A stretch of DNA of 38,478 bases from an uncultured Chlamydiae bacterium (GCA_945957075.1 CAMFJP010000001.1:1-38478), one strand, 5' to 3'. Positions 1 to 8,718 are shown, counted from the first letter of the stretch. Notes: generated by a model from the letters alone, not told the origin. A program made the numbers and translations.

Positions 1-1014
1 AGAGACAGGCTTTAGATAGTCATCATAGCTAAAGGTTGCCTTGCGGATCTTAGCTTCTAGCTTGCGGCTCTCTTCTTCCTCTACATGCTGCTCTGCTTGA
101 CGCACGAGATTAATGATGTCGCCCATTCCCAAAATGCGATCTGCCATAGAGCACGGATTGAAAATACGAAAATCTGCAGCCCGCTCCCCCACTCCTTCAA
201 ACTTAATGGGTTTACCCGTCACCTCTCGAATAGAAAGGGCAGCTCCAGCGCGCGCATCCCCATCTAGCATGGTGATAATGCTACCTGTAATCCCTACTCT
301 CTTGTCAAATTCCACAACTGTTTTTACAGCATCTTGCCCAATGGATGCGCTAGCAACAAATAAAATCTCTTGAGGATCCAGCGCGTGTTTAAGCTCTGTT
401 AGCTCTTCCATGAGCGGCTCATCGATATGCAGTCTACCTGCTGTATCAACGATCAGGACATCAGCCCCCTCTTTGCGCGCATGTTCAACTGCTTTTTTTG
501 CCACGACCTTAGGACTGCTTTCCCCAGGAAGAGAAAACACCGCAATACCCGCCCTTTCCCCTAAAGTATGGAGCTGCTCTACAGCAGCAGGTCTTTGAAG
601 ATCGCAGGCTGCCACAAGCACCTTTTTTCCATATATTTTCGATTGCAGATGTAGCGCTAGCTTTACGCATTGGGTTGTCTTTCCAGATCCCTGAAGTCCA
701 CACAAAAGCATGACAGTCGGAGACCCCTTAAACGTTAATGCCGATTCCTCTCCACCCATCCATTCGACCAACTCATCATGCAAAATTTTAATAAATTGCT
801 GAGAAGGCAGCACAGACTGTGTAACCTCTTGACCAAGCGCCTTTTTCTTAATTCGTTGAATTAGGCTGCTAACAATAGTATAATTAACATCAGCATCTAA
901 AAGAGCCAATCTCACATCGCGTACAGCATCTGCAATATTGTCTTCGCTAAGAAACTTTTGTCCTGTAAGACCTCTAACGAGGGATCTGAACTTTTCTGTA
1001 AGTGCGCCGAGCAT
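1..1014 (-). CDS. ffh: Signal recognition particle GTPase Ffh (3' end cut by window)
   Basis: This is the SRP54 homologue, which binds signal sequences and 4.5S RNA and delivers ribosomes to FtsY at the inner membrane. The reading frame starts at an ATG (1012-1014) preceded by an AGGAAAGG ribosome site. The N domain is followed by the GTPase domain with G1 GLQGSGKTT (about residue 105), DTAGRLHID, and RILGMGDI near the domain end. About 338 codons are present; the family is usually about 450, so the methionine-rich M domain lies outside the window. It is the last gene of a minus-strand run after prmC, with 8 bases between them, and its ribosome site abuts the prmC stop. The identification rests on several invariant motifs. 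Confidence 0.97.
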   Translation of the reverse strand, partial: MLGALTEKFRSLVRGLTGQKFLSEDNIADAVRDVRLALLDADVNYTIVSSLIQRIKKKALGQEVTQSVLPSQQFIKILHDELVEWMGGEESALTFKGSPTVMLLCGLQGSGKTTQCVKLALHLQSKIYGKKVLVAACDLQRPAAVEQLHTLGERAGIAVFSLPGESSPKVVAKKAVEHARKEGADVLIVDTAGRLHIDEPLMEELTELKHALDPQEILFVASASIGQDAVKTVVEFDKRVGITGSIITMLDGDARAGAALSIREVTGKPIKFEGVGERAADFRIFNPCSMADRILGMGDIINLVRQAEQHVEEEESRKLEAKIRKATFSYDDYLKPVS

Positions 1015-1022
1015 ATCCTTTC

Positions 1023-1898
1023 CTATTCAGAACAGGTTACTTGGAAAAAAGATTGAAATTCAAGGAAAAAAAAGCGATCATGCCCGGCAAAATCCTTTTC
1101 AAGACAAGAAGAGATCCACGCTTCAGAAGAAAAAATTTTATTTATAGCTTCTCCCTGAGAAAACCCAATCTCAAAAAAAACAAGAGCACCCGGGAAAAGA
1201 TGCTGCGGAAGATCATCTGCGAGTCGCTTATATATTTCAAGGCCACTTGTTCCACCCATTAAAGCAAGCTTGGGCTCAAAATCACGCAAAGAGCTATCAG
1301 CAGCTCTATACTCTTCTGCAGAAAGATAGGGAGGGTTACAGACGAAAAAGTCTGCCTTTTGTCCTATAAAAGGATCTAAAAGATCTCCATGGATATATTC
1401 TACACAAGCCCCCAAACGGGCTCCATTTTCTTTTGCAAGATCTAAAGCTTCTTCCGAAAGATCGGATAACACAACATGGAGATCTGGAAAGATTTTTTTT
1501 AAAGAAAGCCCTAAACACCCAGATCCTGAGCAAACATCCCACAGCACTTTTCCTTTAAGATCAAGCTGAGCCAGCCGTTTGCATATCTTATCCAAAAGAA
1601 TTTCTGTTTCTTGCCTTGGAATCAAAGCACGTTTATCAACGCGAAATCGCTCTTTAAAAAAAAAGACCTCACCTATCACATATTCTACAGGCTCCTTGCG
1701 CCCAAGACGTGCAAGCAGCGGCCTGTATTCTGCAAGCTCTTTTTCCGAAAAGGGATAATCCCACTTAAGATATAAATCCATACGCGCACAGCCAAGAACG
1801 TGAGCCAAAATGTTTTCAGAAAGAAAACGTCCCCTTTCCACCCCACGCTCTTTGAGATAGTGGGAGGAAAGCGTTAAAACCTCACCCAGCGTCTTCAT
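1023..1898 (-). CDS. prmC: Peptide chain release factor glutamine methyltransferase PrmC/HemK
   Basis: PrmC methylates the glutamine of the GGQ motif of release factors, here the product of the neighbouring prfA. The 291-aa protein has a helical N-terminal domain, then a SAM-binding Rossmann domain with motif I DVCSGSGCLG (121-130) and the diagnostic NPPY tetrapeptide (188-191). I chose the ATG at 1898 because the protein then begins MKTLGEVL, as homologues do; an upstream in-frame start at 1955 would add 19 atypical residues inside prfA. The gene overlaps the prfA end by 17 bases, so translational coupling is likely. No strong ribosome site is visible ahead of the start. Confidence 0.95.
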   Translation of the reverse strand: MKTLGEVLTLSSHYLKERGVERGRFLSENILAHVLGCARMDLYLKWDYPFSEKELAEYRPLLARLGRKEPVEYVIGEVFFFKERFRVDKRALIPRQETEILLDKICKRLAQLDLKGKVLWDVCSGSGCLGLSLKKIFPDLHVVLSDLSEEALDLAKENGARLGACVEYIHGDLLDPFIGQKADFFVCNPPYLSAEEYRAADSSLRDFEPKLALMGGTSGLEIYKRLADDLPQHLFPGALVFFEIGFSQGEAINKIFSSEAWISSCLEKDFAGHDRFFFLEFQSFFQVTCSE

Positions 1899-2961
1899 GA
1901 GAGGAAAGTTTTTGTTGATAAAAATAAGAAACAAGCGCCTCTGTAAAATCGGCAAGATACCCTTCCATAACGCGCTCTAAATTATACAACGTAAGACCAA
2001 TGCGATGATCTGTTACCCTGTTCTGGGGAAAATTATACGTACGGATGCGTTCCGATCTATCACCAGATCCCACCTGAGAAGATCTTAGATCTGCCATCTC
2101 TTGCTGCTGTTTTCGCTGCTTTTCTTCCACAAGTTTTGCGGCAAGAAGGCGCATCGCTTTTTCTTTGTTTTTGTGCTGACTTCTTTCCTCTTGGCAATAA
2201 ACGACAGTACCTGTTGGTACGTGGGTAATACGGACTGCGGAGTCTGTGGTATTGACGTGCTGCCCTCCAGCACCCGAAGCTCTATACGTATCTATCTTCA
2301 GCTCTCGCTCATCAAGGATGAGTTTTTCTTGTTCGCCAGGTTCTACAAGAACAGCTACCGTGACGGCTGAAGTATGAATCCTTCCTTGCGCCTCTGTCTT
2401 CGGAACCCTTTGCACGCGATGAGTGCCCGCCTCATATTGCATCAAACGAAAGACATTCTGCCCAGACAGAACCATCACATATTCCTTGAACCCACCCATC
2501 TCAGAGGGAGTACAAGACAAAAGCTCATATTTCCATCCTTGCATATCGGCATAACCCTTATACATGCGTATGCAATCGCCCACAAAAAGAGCAGCCTCAT
2601 CTCCACCTGTTCCAGCGCGCACCTCTAAAATAATGTTACGACTATCTCGTGGATCTGGAGGAACAAGGAGCCTCTCCAGCTGCGTGCGCAAAGCAGCCTG
2701 TTCTCCCTGTAAATTGGAAATCTCTTCTTTGATAATCTCTAGAAATTGGGAATCTTTTTCTGTTTTTGCAAGCTCTTCGCTCTCTGCAAGCTGTTTAGAA
2801 GTGGAAACGTAGCGATCGTTTACCTCTTTTAGCTCTGAAAGATAGGCGTGCTCTTCCGTGACTGCACGATATCTCTTTTGATCCGCAAGCAGATCGGGCT
2901 CTCCTAAAAGAACCTCTAATTCAGCAAGCCTGCCTAGCAACTTGCGGATCCTAGATTCCAT
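1882..2961 (-). CDS. prfA: Peptide chain release factor 1
   Basis: This release factor reads UAA and UAG stop codons and triggers peptidyl-tRNA hydrolysis. The 359-aa length is normal. The catalytic GGQ loop is at 232-234 in RASGAGGQHVNTTDS, and the codon-recognition tripeptide is PKT (187-189), which fits the PxT form of RF1 rather than the SPF of RF2. It follows rpmE2 by 6 bases and overlaps prmC, whose product would modify Q234. The ribosome-binding site is weak (an A-rich stretch from the end of rpmE2), which again suggests coupled translation. Confidence 0.97.
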   Translation of the reverse strand: MESRIRKLLGRLAELEVLLGEPDLLADQKRYRAVTEEHAYLSELKEVNDRYVSTSKQLAESEELAKTEKDSQFLEIIKEEISNLQGEQAALRTQLERLLVPPDPRDSRNIILEVRAGTGGDEAALFVGDCIRMYKGYADMQGWKYELLSCTPSEMGGFKEYVMVLSGQNVFRLMQYEAGTHRVQRVPKTEAQGRIHTSAVTVAVLVEPGEQEKLILDERELKIDTYRASGAGGQHVNTTDSAVRITHVPTGTVVYCQEERSQHKNKEKAMRLLAAKLVEEKQRKQQQEMADLRSSQVGSGDRSERIRTYNFPQNRVTDHRIGLTLYNLERVMEGYLADFTEALVSYFYQQKLSSHEDAG

Positions 2962-2967
2962 ACAATA

Positions 2968-3267
2968 TTACTTTTTTTTCTTTTTCGGCTTTTTTTCGAC
3001 AGCTACAGGTTTTGGCGCTGCAGCGGTCTTTGCAGCATAACGCTTGTTAAATTTATCCACGCGCCCTTCGGAGTCAATAAACTGCTTGCTTTTGGTAAAG
3101 AAAGGGTGAGAAGCAGAAGATACAGGAACCTTGAAAACAGGATACTGCTTCCCTTCAAACGTCTCTGTTTCTTTTGGTTGCAATGTAGTTCCGCACACAA
3201 ATTTAAACCCTGTTGATGAATCGACAAACAATACATCTTGATATGCAGGGTGACCACTTTTTTTCAT
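2968..3267 (-). CDS. rpmE2: 50S ribosomal protein L31, type B
   Basis: This is a small large-subunit protein at the central protuberance, 99 aa long. The N-terminal MKKSGHPAYQDVLFVDSSTG and the SSASHPFFT block near residue 51 mark the type B (zinc-free) L31 family. The usual body is about 80 residues; here it carries a lysine/alanine-rich tail ending in a run of lysines, as in other chlamydial L31. The start is supported by an AGAGG ribosome site 7-8 bases upstream. It precedes prfA by only 6 bases, an arrangement I also remember from Chlamydia. Confidence 0.93.
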   Translation of the reverse strand: MKKSGHPAYQDVLFVDSSTGFKFVCGTTLQPKETETFEGKQYPVFKVPVSSASHPFFTKSKQFIDSEGRVDKFNKRYAAKTAAAPKPVAVEKKPKKKKK

Positions 3268-3321
3268 AAGACACCTCTTTAAATTCGTAAGAAGAAAGTA
3301 GAAGCTATCTTCGTATAAAAT

Positions 3322-3534
3322 TCAAGCTCTTTCTTGCGCGCAAAAAGCTGCATACGCCGTCCGAATTCCAGCAAGAACCCCCTCCTCATAACGAAAATAG
3401 GGATTTAGCTCCAGCTCTGGAAAATCGTTAGGTTGGAGCAAATCATCTGCCGTCACATGGCCTACAATCCGCCGTGCTGTTTTAAAAATCACCTTTTCTT
3501 GAGCATCAATTAGTTCTTTGAATACTGTGTGCAC
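3322..3534 (-). CDS. Small conserved hypothetical protein (70 aa)
   Basis: I do not recognise a function. The likely start is a GTG (3532-3534) preceded by the strong ribosome site GGGGGA, giving 70 residues; longer in-frame starts reach 97 aa but read through tadA. The product is mildly acidic, predicted mostly helical, without signal peptide or membrane segment, and contains the stretch NDFPELELNPYFRYEEG. It overlaps the tadA 3' end by 29 bases and sits 54 bases before rpmE2. In Chlamydia a small hypothetical gene follows tadA (CT844/CT845, from memory), so this is probably its orthologue. The position and ribosome site support it as a real gene. Confidence 0.7.
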   Translation of the reverse strand: MHTVFKELIDAQEKVIFKTARRIVGHVTADDLLQPNDFPELELNPYFRYEEGVLAGIRTAYAAFCAQERA

Positions 3535-3982
3535 ATCTCCCCCTTTGTTTTTGAAAAAACAGTCGCATTTTTTCACTAGAAAGCTCAGACAACACATGTG
3601 TACGCACCTCAACACGATGCGTTGGATGCTTTAAAGAAAAAACATCTACCCAACTACCATTTGCTCCATGCCGCGTATCGGGAGCACCCCATACAAGACA
3701 AGAAACCCTAGATAAAAAAAGAGCCCCTGCACACAACGTACACGGCTCCAACGTGGTATAAAGCGTGGTTCCTACAAGACGCCAATTATTTAATTGACGC
3801 ATCCCCTCTCTTAAACAAAGAATTTCCGCATGTGCTGTTGCATCTTGACACGTTTCAACTAAATTATGCGCTCTTGCGATTATTTTTCCCTCGCGCACCA
3901 AAACGGCACCAACCGGCACCTCTCCCTTAAGAAAAGCCTTATCAGCCTCCTCTAAGGCCTCTTTCATATATAGTTCATCCAT
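3506..3982 (-). CDS. tadA: tRNA-specific adenosine deaminase TadA
   Basis: TadA deaminates the wobble adenosine of tRNA-Arg(ACG) to inosine. The 158-aa protein has the zinc-dependent cytidine-deaminase fold with HAE (51-53, catalytic glutamate 53) and PCTLC (80-84, zinc cysteines 81 and 84). The substrate-loop region NNWRLVGTTLYTT is also typical. The start ATG at 3982 gives MDELYMKEAL, as expected. It is divergent from rpsO; the 127-base gap between them carries the rpsO promoter. The 3' end overlaps the small hypothetical gene downstream. Confidence 0.96.
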   Translation of the reverse strand: MDELYMKEALEEADKAFLKGEVPVGAVLVREGKIIARAHNLVETCQDATAHAEILCLREGMRQLNNWRLVGTTLYTTLEPCTLCAGALFLSRVSCLVWGAPDTRHGANGSWVDVFSLKHPTHRVEVRTHVLSELSSEKMRLFFQKQRGRCAHSIQRTN

Positions 3983-4024
3983 AAGGAAAACAACTCTAGC
4001 AAAGCCCTAACCAAAAAAGCAAGA

Positions 4025-4053
4025 TTGCTTAGTTAATACGGGTATGATAGAAT
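4025..4053 (+). promoter_or_regulatory. Predicted sigma-66/sigma-70 promoter for rpsO-pnp
   Basis: The -35 box TTGCTT (4025-4030) and -10 box TAGAAT (4048-4053) are separated by 17 bases. They lie about 57 bases upstream of the rpsO start in the gap between divergent tadA and rpsO. An alternative -10, TATGAT (4043-4048), has too short a spacer (12) from the same -35. Confidence 0.55.
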
Positions 4054-4109
4054 GGGACTAGTATTTTGCAATTTTTACTTACCTAATTTCTAATCAGGAG
4101 ACAAGGATC

Positions 4110-4379
4110 ATGTCTTTAGACAAAGGCACGAAAGAAGAGATCACTAAAAAATTTCAGTTACACGAAAAAGACACAGGTTCTGCAGACGTTCAAATCGCGA
4201 TTTTAACAGAAAGAATCACAGAGCTTACAGAGCATTTGGAAGCGGCCCCAGAGGACCACAGCTCCAGACTAGCTCTTCTTAGACTTGTGGGACAAAGACG
4301 CAAACTACTAGATTATTTAAATTCTACAGACACAAAACGGTATCAAAGCCTGATTGCCCGTCTGAATTTGCGCAAGTAA
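4110..4379 (+). CDS. rpsO: 30S ribosomal protein S15
   Basis: S15 is a primary 16S rRNA-binding protein needed for assembly of the 30S platform. At 89 aa it has the standard length. The central TGSADVQIAILTERI (residues 22-36) and HSSRLALLRLVGQRRKLLDYL are family hallmarks. A clear ribosome site AGGAG lies upstream (CAGGAGACAAGGATCATG). It is followed 75 bases later by pnp, the same order as in many bacteria, where the intergenic hairpin is an RNase III/PNPase control site. Confidence 0.98.
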   Translation: MSLDKGTKEEITKKFQLHEKDTGSADVQIAILTERITELTEHLEAAPEDHSSRLALLRLVGQRRKLLDYLNSTDTKRYQSLIARLNLRK

Positions 4380-4385
4380 TTTTAA

Positions 4386-4417
4386 AGACGACTGCACAGA
4401 TCTGCAATCAAACGTCT
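4386..4417 (+). promoter_or_regulatory. Possible hairpin between rpsO and pnp
   Basis: Nested inverted repeats are visible: AGACG (4386-4390) with CGTCT (4413-4417), and inside them TGCA (4393-4396) with TGCA (4403-4406). In E. coli a longer stem at this position is cut by RNase III and mediates PNPase autoregulation. This stem is shorter, so the equivalence is only a guess. Confidence 0.3.
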
Positions 4418-4454
4418 ACAACTCAATACTACTCTTAGGAGCTCGAAGTTATTC

Positions 4455-6566
4455 ATGAAACGTTCGCACACTACTGTATCCGTCGGGGGCAAGAACCTCG
4501 TTTTTGAAACGGGAAAGATCGCAAGACAGGCTCATGGCGCTGTCCTCGTGCGCTCTGGAGACACCATCGTAATGGCGACTGCATGCGCAGCTCCGAAGCC
4601 AGAAGAGAATGTAGACTTTCTTCCTCTACGCGTTGACTACCAAGAAAAATTTTCTTCTGCAGGAAAGACGCTAGGGGGATTTATCAAAAGAGAGGGAAGA
4701 CCCTCTGAAAAGGAAATCCTTACTTCAAGACTCATCGACAGGCCACTGCGCCCCATGTTTGAAGAAGGATACTATAACGAAGTGCAGGTCCTTGCCTATG
4801 TTTTATCTTATGATGGGCAACACTCTCCAGATCCTTTGGCTATTTGCGCCGCATCTGCGGCCCTGTGCATTTCAGAAATTCCACTCGTAAAGCCTATAGG
4901 CGCTGTACGCGTTGGTTTGATTCACGACGCTTTTGTCATCAATCCAACCGTAGAAGAGCAAAGTCGCTCTAGACTCGATCTAATTCTTGCTGGCACAGAA
5001 GATGCGATCCTGATGATTGAGGGCTACGCCGACTTTTTAACAGAAGAACAAGTTCTCCAGGCCGTACAAGAAGGACAGACTGCCATCCGTAGCATCTGCT
5101 TTGCCCTAAAAGACTGGCAAGATGCCATCGGAAAACCAAAAAATCGCAAAGACCTCCACGTTATTCCAAAGCAACTGCCTCATGAAATAGACAACCTATA
5201 CGCAGAAGAATTGCGAAAAGCTTTTGACATCAAAGAAAAGCTAGACAGAGAATCTGCTCTCCAAACAATTGAAGACAAAGTCTCTCTCCATTTCTTCCCT
5301 GAAGGGGGCGAGCCCGTCTATACAAAAAAAGATGTTGCCGCCGCTTTTAAAGAAGCTAAGGCCAGAGTACTGCGCCATATGATTCTAAAAGAAAATAGAC
5401 GCAGTGATGGAAGAGCATGCGACCATATTCGCGCTATCGATATTGAACTCGACTTGCTACCAAGAACTCACGGCAGCGCTCTATTTACACGAGGAGAAAC
5501 TCAATCTCTTGCTGTTTGTACTCTCGGCAGCGAAACGATGGGACAACGCTACGAAACGCTAGACGAAGACAGTAGCCGCAGATTTTACCTGCAATACTCA
5601 TTCCCTCCTTTTTCCGTTGGAGAGGTTGGGCGCATAGGATCCCCTGGAAGAAGAGAGGTCGGCCACGGCAAACTTGCCGAACGCGCTCTGACTGCAATTG
5701 TTCCAGGCCAAGAAATGTTTCCTTACGTTATCCGACTCGAGTCGAATATCACAGAATCCAACGGCTCTTCATCAATGGCCTCTGTATGCGGTGGATGCCT
5801 TGCCCTTATGGCAGCAGGCGTACCTATTAAACGACCTGTTGCCGGGATTGCAATGGGCTTGATTTTAGAGGGTGACAACTACGCCATCCTTTCCGATATT
5901 CTCGGAGCCGAGGATGCCCTTGGCGACATGGATTTCAAAATCACAGGGGATGCCCATGGAATCACAGCATTCCAACTCGATATCAAAATTGAGGGTATTA
6001 CACCCCATATTATGCGTGTAGCGCTGGCTCAAGCAAAACAAGGTCTTGTACATATCCTTAATAAAATGGTTGAGGCATGTCCAAAACCAAAAGAGCATCT
6101 ATCGATCTATGCCCCACGCATCGACACTATTCGGGTAAAACCAAGTAAAATTGGAACCATCATAGGCCCCTCAGGGAAACAGATACGTGCAATCGTTGAA
6201 AAAACGGGAGCGCAAATTGACATCGATGATAGCGGCCTTGTCAGCATTTCAGCAACAACCGCAGAAAGCATGGATTTAGCAAAACAAATCATCCATGATC
6301 TTACTGCGGAAGTCGAAATCGGCAAAACATATAGAGGCAAGATCGTCTCTATTGTTCCATTTGGTGCGTTTGTAGAAATATTTGGAAAAGAGGGGCTGTG
6401 CCATATTTCCGAACTCTCCCATACACGCATTCAAAACGTACAAGATGTATGCAAAGAGGGAGATATGCTAGACGTAAAGGTCATCGACATCGATGATCGT
6501 GGTAAAATTCGTTTAAGCCATAAAGCACTACTACCACCTCCTCAGCGTGCAGAAACGCCTCGATGA
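4455..6566 (+). CDS. pnp: Polyribonucleotide nucleotidyltransferase (PNPase)
   Basis: PNPase is the phosphorolytic 3'-5' exoribonuclease of mRNA decay and also adds 3' tails. The 703-aa length is normal. The order is RNase PH-like core 1 (about 1-220, with LTSRLIDRPLRP), a helical linker, catalytic core 2 with TESNGSSSMASVCGG (phosphate binding) and the acidic GDMDFK motif, then a KH domain (SKIGTIIGPSGKQI, about 555-610) and an S1 domain (GKTYRGKIVSIVPFGAFVEI to RLSHKAL, about 620-692). The ribosome site TTAGGAG is about 13 bases from the ATG, slightly far. The next gene starts inside its stop codon (ATGA). Confidence 0.97.
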   Translation: MKRSHTTVSVGGKNLVFETGKIARQAHGAVLVRSGDTIVMATACAAPKPEENVDFLPLRVDYQEKFSSAGKTLGGFIKREGRPSEKEILTSRLIDRPLRPMFEEGYYNEVQVLAYVLSYDGQHSPDPLAICAASAALCISEIPLVKPIGAVRVGLIHDAFVINPTVEEQSRSRLDLILAGTEDAILMIEGYADFLTEEQVLQAVQEGQTAIRSICFALKDWQDAIGKPKNRKDLHVIPKQLPHEIDNLYAEELRKAFDIKEKLDRESALQTIEDKVSLHFFPEGGEPVYTKKDVAAAFKEAKARVLRHMILKENRRSDGRACDHIRAIDIELDLLPRTHGSALFTRGETQSLAVCTLGSETMGQRYETLDEDSSRRFYLQYSFPPFSVGEVGRIGSPGRREVGHGKLAERALTAIVPGQEMFPYVIRLESNITESNGSSSMASVCGGCLALMAAGVPIKRPVAGIAMGLILEGDNYAILSDILGAEDALGDMDFKITGDAHGITAFQLDIKIEGITPHIMRVALAQAKQGLVHILNKMVEACPKPKEHLSIYAPRIDTIRVKPSKIGTIIGPSGKQIRAIVEKTGAQIDIDDSGLVSISATTAESMDLAKQIIHDLTAEVEIGKTYRGKIVSIVPFGAFVEIFGKEGLCHISELSHTRIQNVQDVCKEGDMLDVKVIDIDDRGKIRLSHKALLPPPQRAETPR

Positions 6567-7432
6567 AAGGGATCGTCCTTGCAGGCGGTCTGGGCTCTCG
6601 CCTCTATCCAATTACAATGGGCACATGCAAACAGCTGGTGCCCATTTACGATAAACCCATGATCTACTACCCTCTTGCTACGCTGATGTTAGCTGGCATT
6701 CGAGAAATTTTACTTATCGCAACCCCTGAAGACATTCCAAAATTTTACAACCTGCTCCGCGACGGATCCCATCTGGGCCTCTCTCTTACGTATAAAGAGC
6801 AATCAAGCCCAAAAGGAATTGCAGAGGCTTTTATTATTGGAAAAGCATTCATTGCCAATCAACCCGTAGCTCTTATTCTTGGAGATAATTTCTTTTATGG
6901 ACATAAGCTACAAGATATTTTACAAAAATCAACCAAATTGAGCTCAGGGGCCCAGATCTTTGGCTACATTGTAAAAGACCCCTCCCAGTATGGAGTACTG
7001 GCGTTTGATCAAGACAATAGCCTGATCGATATTATAGAAAAACCACTATCCCCGCCTTCACCTTATGCGGTACCCGGCCTGTATTTTTACGACGGCTCTG
7101 TTGTAGACATTGCCAAATCCCTCCGGCCGTCGCTGCGTGGCGAACTGGAAATTACAGATATAAACAAAGTCTATCTAAAAAAAGAAGCTCTCTCTGCACA
7201 CCTTTTTGATAGAGGACTTACTTGGCTCGACACCGGAACACCAAAAGCTCTGCAACAAGCAGCCTCCTACGTCGAAGCCATCCAAGAACGGCAAGGCACT
7301 TATATCGCCTGCATCGAAGAAATTGCCTACGCCCAAGGATTTATAAACCACACTCAATTCCAGACCCTTGCACACTCTCTACCAAACAGCCCTTATGGAC
7401 ACTACGTCAAATCCATTGCACAAAAACCATAA
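6563..7432 (+). CDS. rfbA: Glucose-1-phosphate thymidylyltransferase RmlA/RfbA
   Basis: This enzyme makes dTDP-glucose from dTTP and glucose-1-phosphate, the first step of dTDP-deoxysugar (for example dTDP-rhamnose) synthesis. The 289-aa sequence matches the family along its length: GGLGSRLYPIT (8-18), CKQLVPIYDKPMIYYPL, LGDNFFYG, YAVPGLYFYD, RGELEITDIN, WLDTGTP and CIEEIAY. Its ATG overlaps the pnp stop by 4 bases, so it is translated in the same transcript. No rmlB, rmlC or rmlD is present in this window, so the product's final use is not visible. The placement after pnp differs from Chlamydia, where I remember ftsH as pnp's neighbour. Confidence 0.93.
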   Translation: MKGIVLAGGLGSRLYPITMGTCKQLVPIYDKPMIYYPLATLMLAGIREILLIATPEDIPKFYNLLRDGSHLGLSLTYKEQSSPKGIAEAFIIGKAFIANQPVALILGDNFFYGHKLQDILQKSTKLSSGAQIFGYIVKDPSQYGVLAFDQDNSLIDIIEKPLSPPSPYAVPGLYFYDGSVVDIAKSLRPSLRGELEITDINKVYLKKEALSAHLFDRGLTWLDTGTPKALQQAASYVEAIQERQGTYIACIEEIAYAQGFINHTQFQTLAHSLPNSPYGHYVKSIAQKP

Positions 7433-7495
7433 ACCACAAGCGATATCATCTTGCGTTCGAAGGTTTTCGGCGCTTGAACAGGCTCAAATACGAGT

Positions 7496-7705
7496 CTATA
7501 TTAAAGGGTCGTTACCGCCAACGCTCCAAGGGCCGCAGCGGACAAGACGTTTTAAAGTAAGCAGCACACCTTTGAAAAAACCATATTTAACAAATGCTAA
7601 ACGGCTGTATTCTGAACAACTGGGATGAAAGCGGCAACAATTTCCTAAAAAAGGAGAAAGACACAGCTGATAGAAGCGAATAAGTAAAATAGCGATTTGT
7701 TTCAT
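7496..7705 (-). CDS. yidD: Membrane protein insertion efficiency factor YidD
   Basis: YidD is a small membrane-associated protein thought to assist YidC-dependent insertion. All family marks are present in 69 aa: an amphipathic N-terminus IAILLIRFYQLCLSPFLG, the CRFHPSCSEY motif (24-33), and RCGPWSVGGNDPL at the end. In most bacteria it sits between rnpA and yidC; here it is about 28 kb away from rnpA, directly after the LysM gene with an ATGA 4-base overlap. This yidD-LysM-pheT neighbourhood is, from memory, also chlamydial (CT473-CT475). It is convergent with rfbA. Confidence 0.93.
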   Translation of the reverse strand: MKQIAILLIRFYQLCLSPFLGNCCRFHPSCSEYSRLAFVKYGFFKGVLLTLKRLVRCGPWSVGGNDPLI

Positions 7706-8718
7706 TGGGGTATCTTTAAGGTTCTACCAGGGCGGATGCGCTCTGTTTCTAGTTGATTATACTCCATAAGTCTATGTACTGTTGTGTGATATTTACGTGC
7801 AATTTTCCATAAATTTTCTCCATTTTCTATTATGTGGACACGCTCTTTCACCTCTTGCATCACAGTAAATTCTTTACGAGGAGCGTCAATGGAGCGCGGG
7901 GAGCGCAAAAGGGCCTCTTTAAACGCTTCATCAACCACAATAAGATCCATTAACTTTCCTATATCCTCATTACTAAAACGGCGAAGAACATAGTCTCTAT
8001 CGATCTCTATAAAAATTTTTGCAGAGAATCTAGAGCCAGACCTGAGATAGCGCAAAAGAAAAATCCGCCTACCCTCGATCCCCTCTTCAACACCATTTAA
8101 AAATGCGTACTCCCCCTCCATAATCAAAGATAATAACATATTCATATGAAGAGGCGCTCCGGATCGATCAAACAACAAAGCTATTTTTTGAACCTCAGGA
8201 GTTATGGAAAAAGCAGCCAAAAGAGAGGGATCAAAGCCTGGGAGCTGTTTTTTTATCCTTAAAAATAAGCCCTCTGAAGTAAATGGCCACCTTTCCTCTG
8301 CAATAAATTGCAAAATCTGCGCATAATGCCTATCTTCAAGAAAAGGAAATAGCACACACTCAGAGTTCTCTGTTTTAAATAAACAGCGCTCTGTAACTGC
8401 ACCTGCAAGAGCCTTCTCTATATTAAAATGATGGAAAGAAACAAGGGCTGCAAGCGCTAAATCCCGCTTTGTATATCCATATTCCATAAGCTCTTTACTC
8501 TGTAAATTGGATACTAGTTCTGTATAAGGCAAAAGAGAAAAGCGGGCGATGATATCTGCATTCGTTTCCCCTATGTGCTCTACAGAACTTGTGTGGCATG
8601 TGGGTTCGGTATACTCCCCTGTCTCCACAAACGTCAAATAAACGCACAAAGCAAAAAGCACTAGATTAAGACAACCACTCACTATAAGGCACAGGTATAT
8701 TTTTCTTTTCTCGAGCAT
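7702..8718 (-). CDS. Membrane-anchored LysM-domain protein
   Basis: The 338-aa protein starts with a basic stretch and one hydrophobic segment (about 8-28), so it is probably anchored in the inner membrane with the rest in the periplasm. The C-terminal 48 residues (291-338) form a LysM domain: VHIIENGENLWKIARKYH, then VHRLMEYNQL and a final RPGRTLKIPQ. LysM binds glycan chains such as peptidoglycan. The middle 250 residues are helical and not recognised. The gene is divergent from pheT (55-base gap) and overlaps yidD. The chlamydial counterpart is probably the CT474 hypothetical (from memory). A role in the chlamydial septal or envelope glycan is inference. Confidence 0.85.
   Translation of the reverse strand: MLEKRKIYLCLIVSGCLNLVLFALCVYLTFVETGEYTEPTCHTSSVEHIGETNADIIARFSLLPYTELVSNLQSKELMEYGYTKRDLALAALVSFHHFNIEKALAGAVTERCLFKTENSECVLFPFLEDRHYAQILQFIAEERWPFTSEGLFLRIKKQLPGFDPSLLAAFSITPEVQKIALLFDRSGAPLHMNMLLSLIMEGEYAFLNGVEEGIEGRRIFLLRYLRSGSRFSAKIFIEIDRDYVLRRFSNEDIGKLMDLIVVDEAFKEALLRSPRSIDAPRKEFTVMQEVKERVHIIENGENLWKIARKYHTTVHRLMEYNQLETERIRPGRTLKIPQ

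Noticed and set aside
7222..7628. Two plus-strand frames (112 and 86 codons) over the end of rfbA and yidD
   Set aside because: They overlap rfbA in another frame and run antisense through yidD; both are low-complexity and rich in Arg and His.
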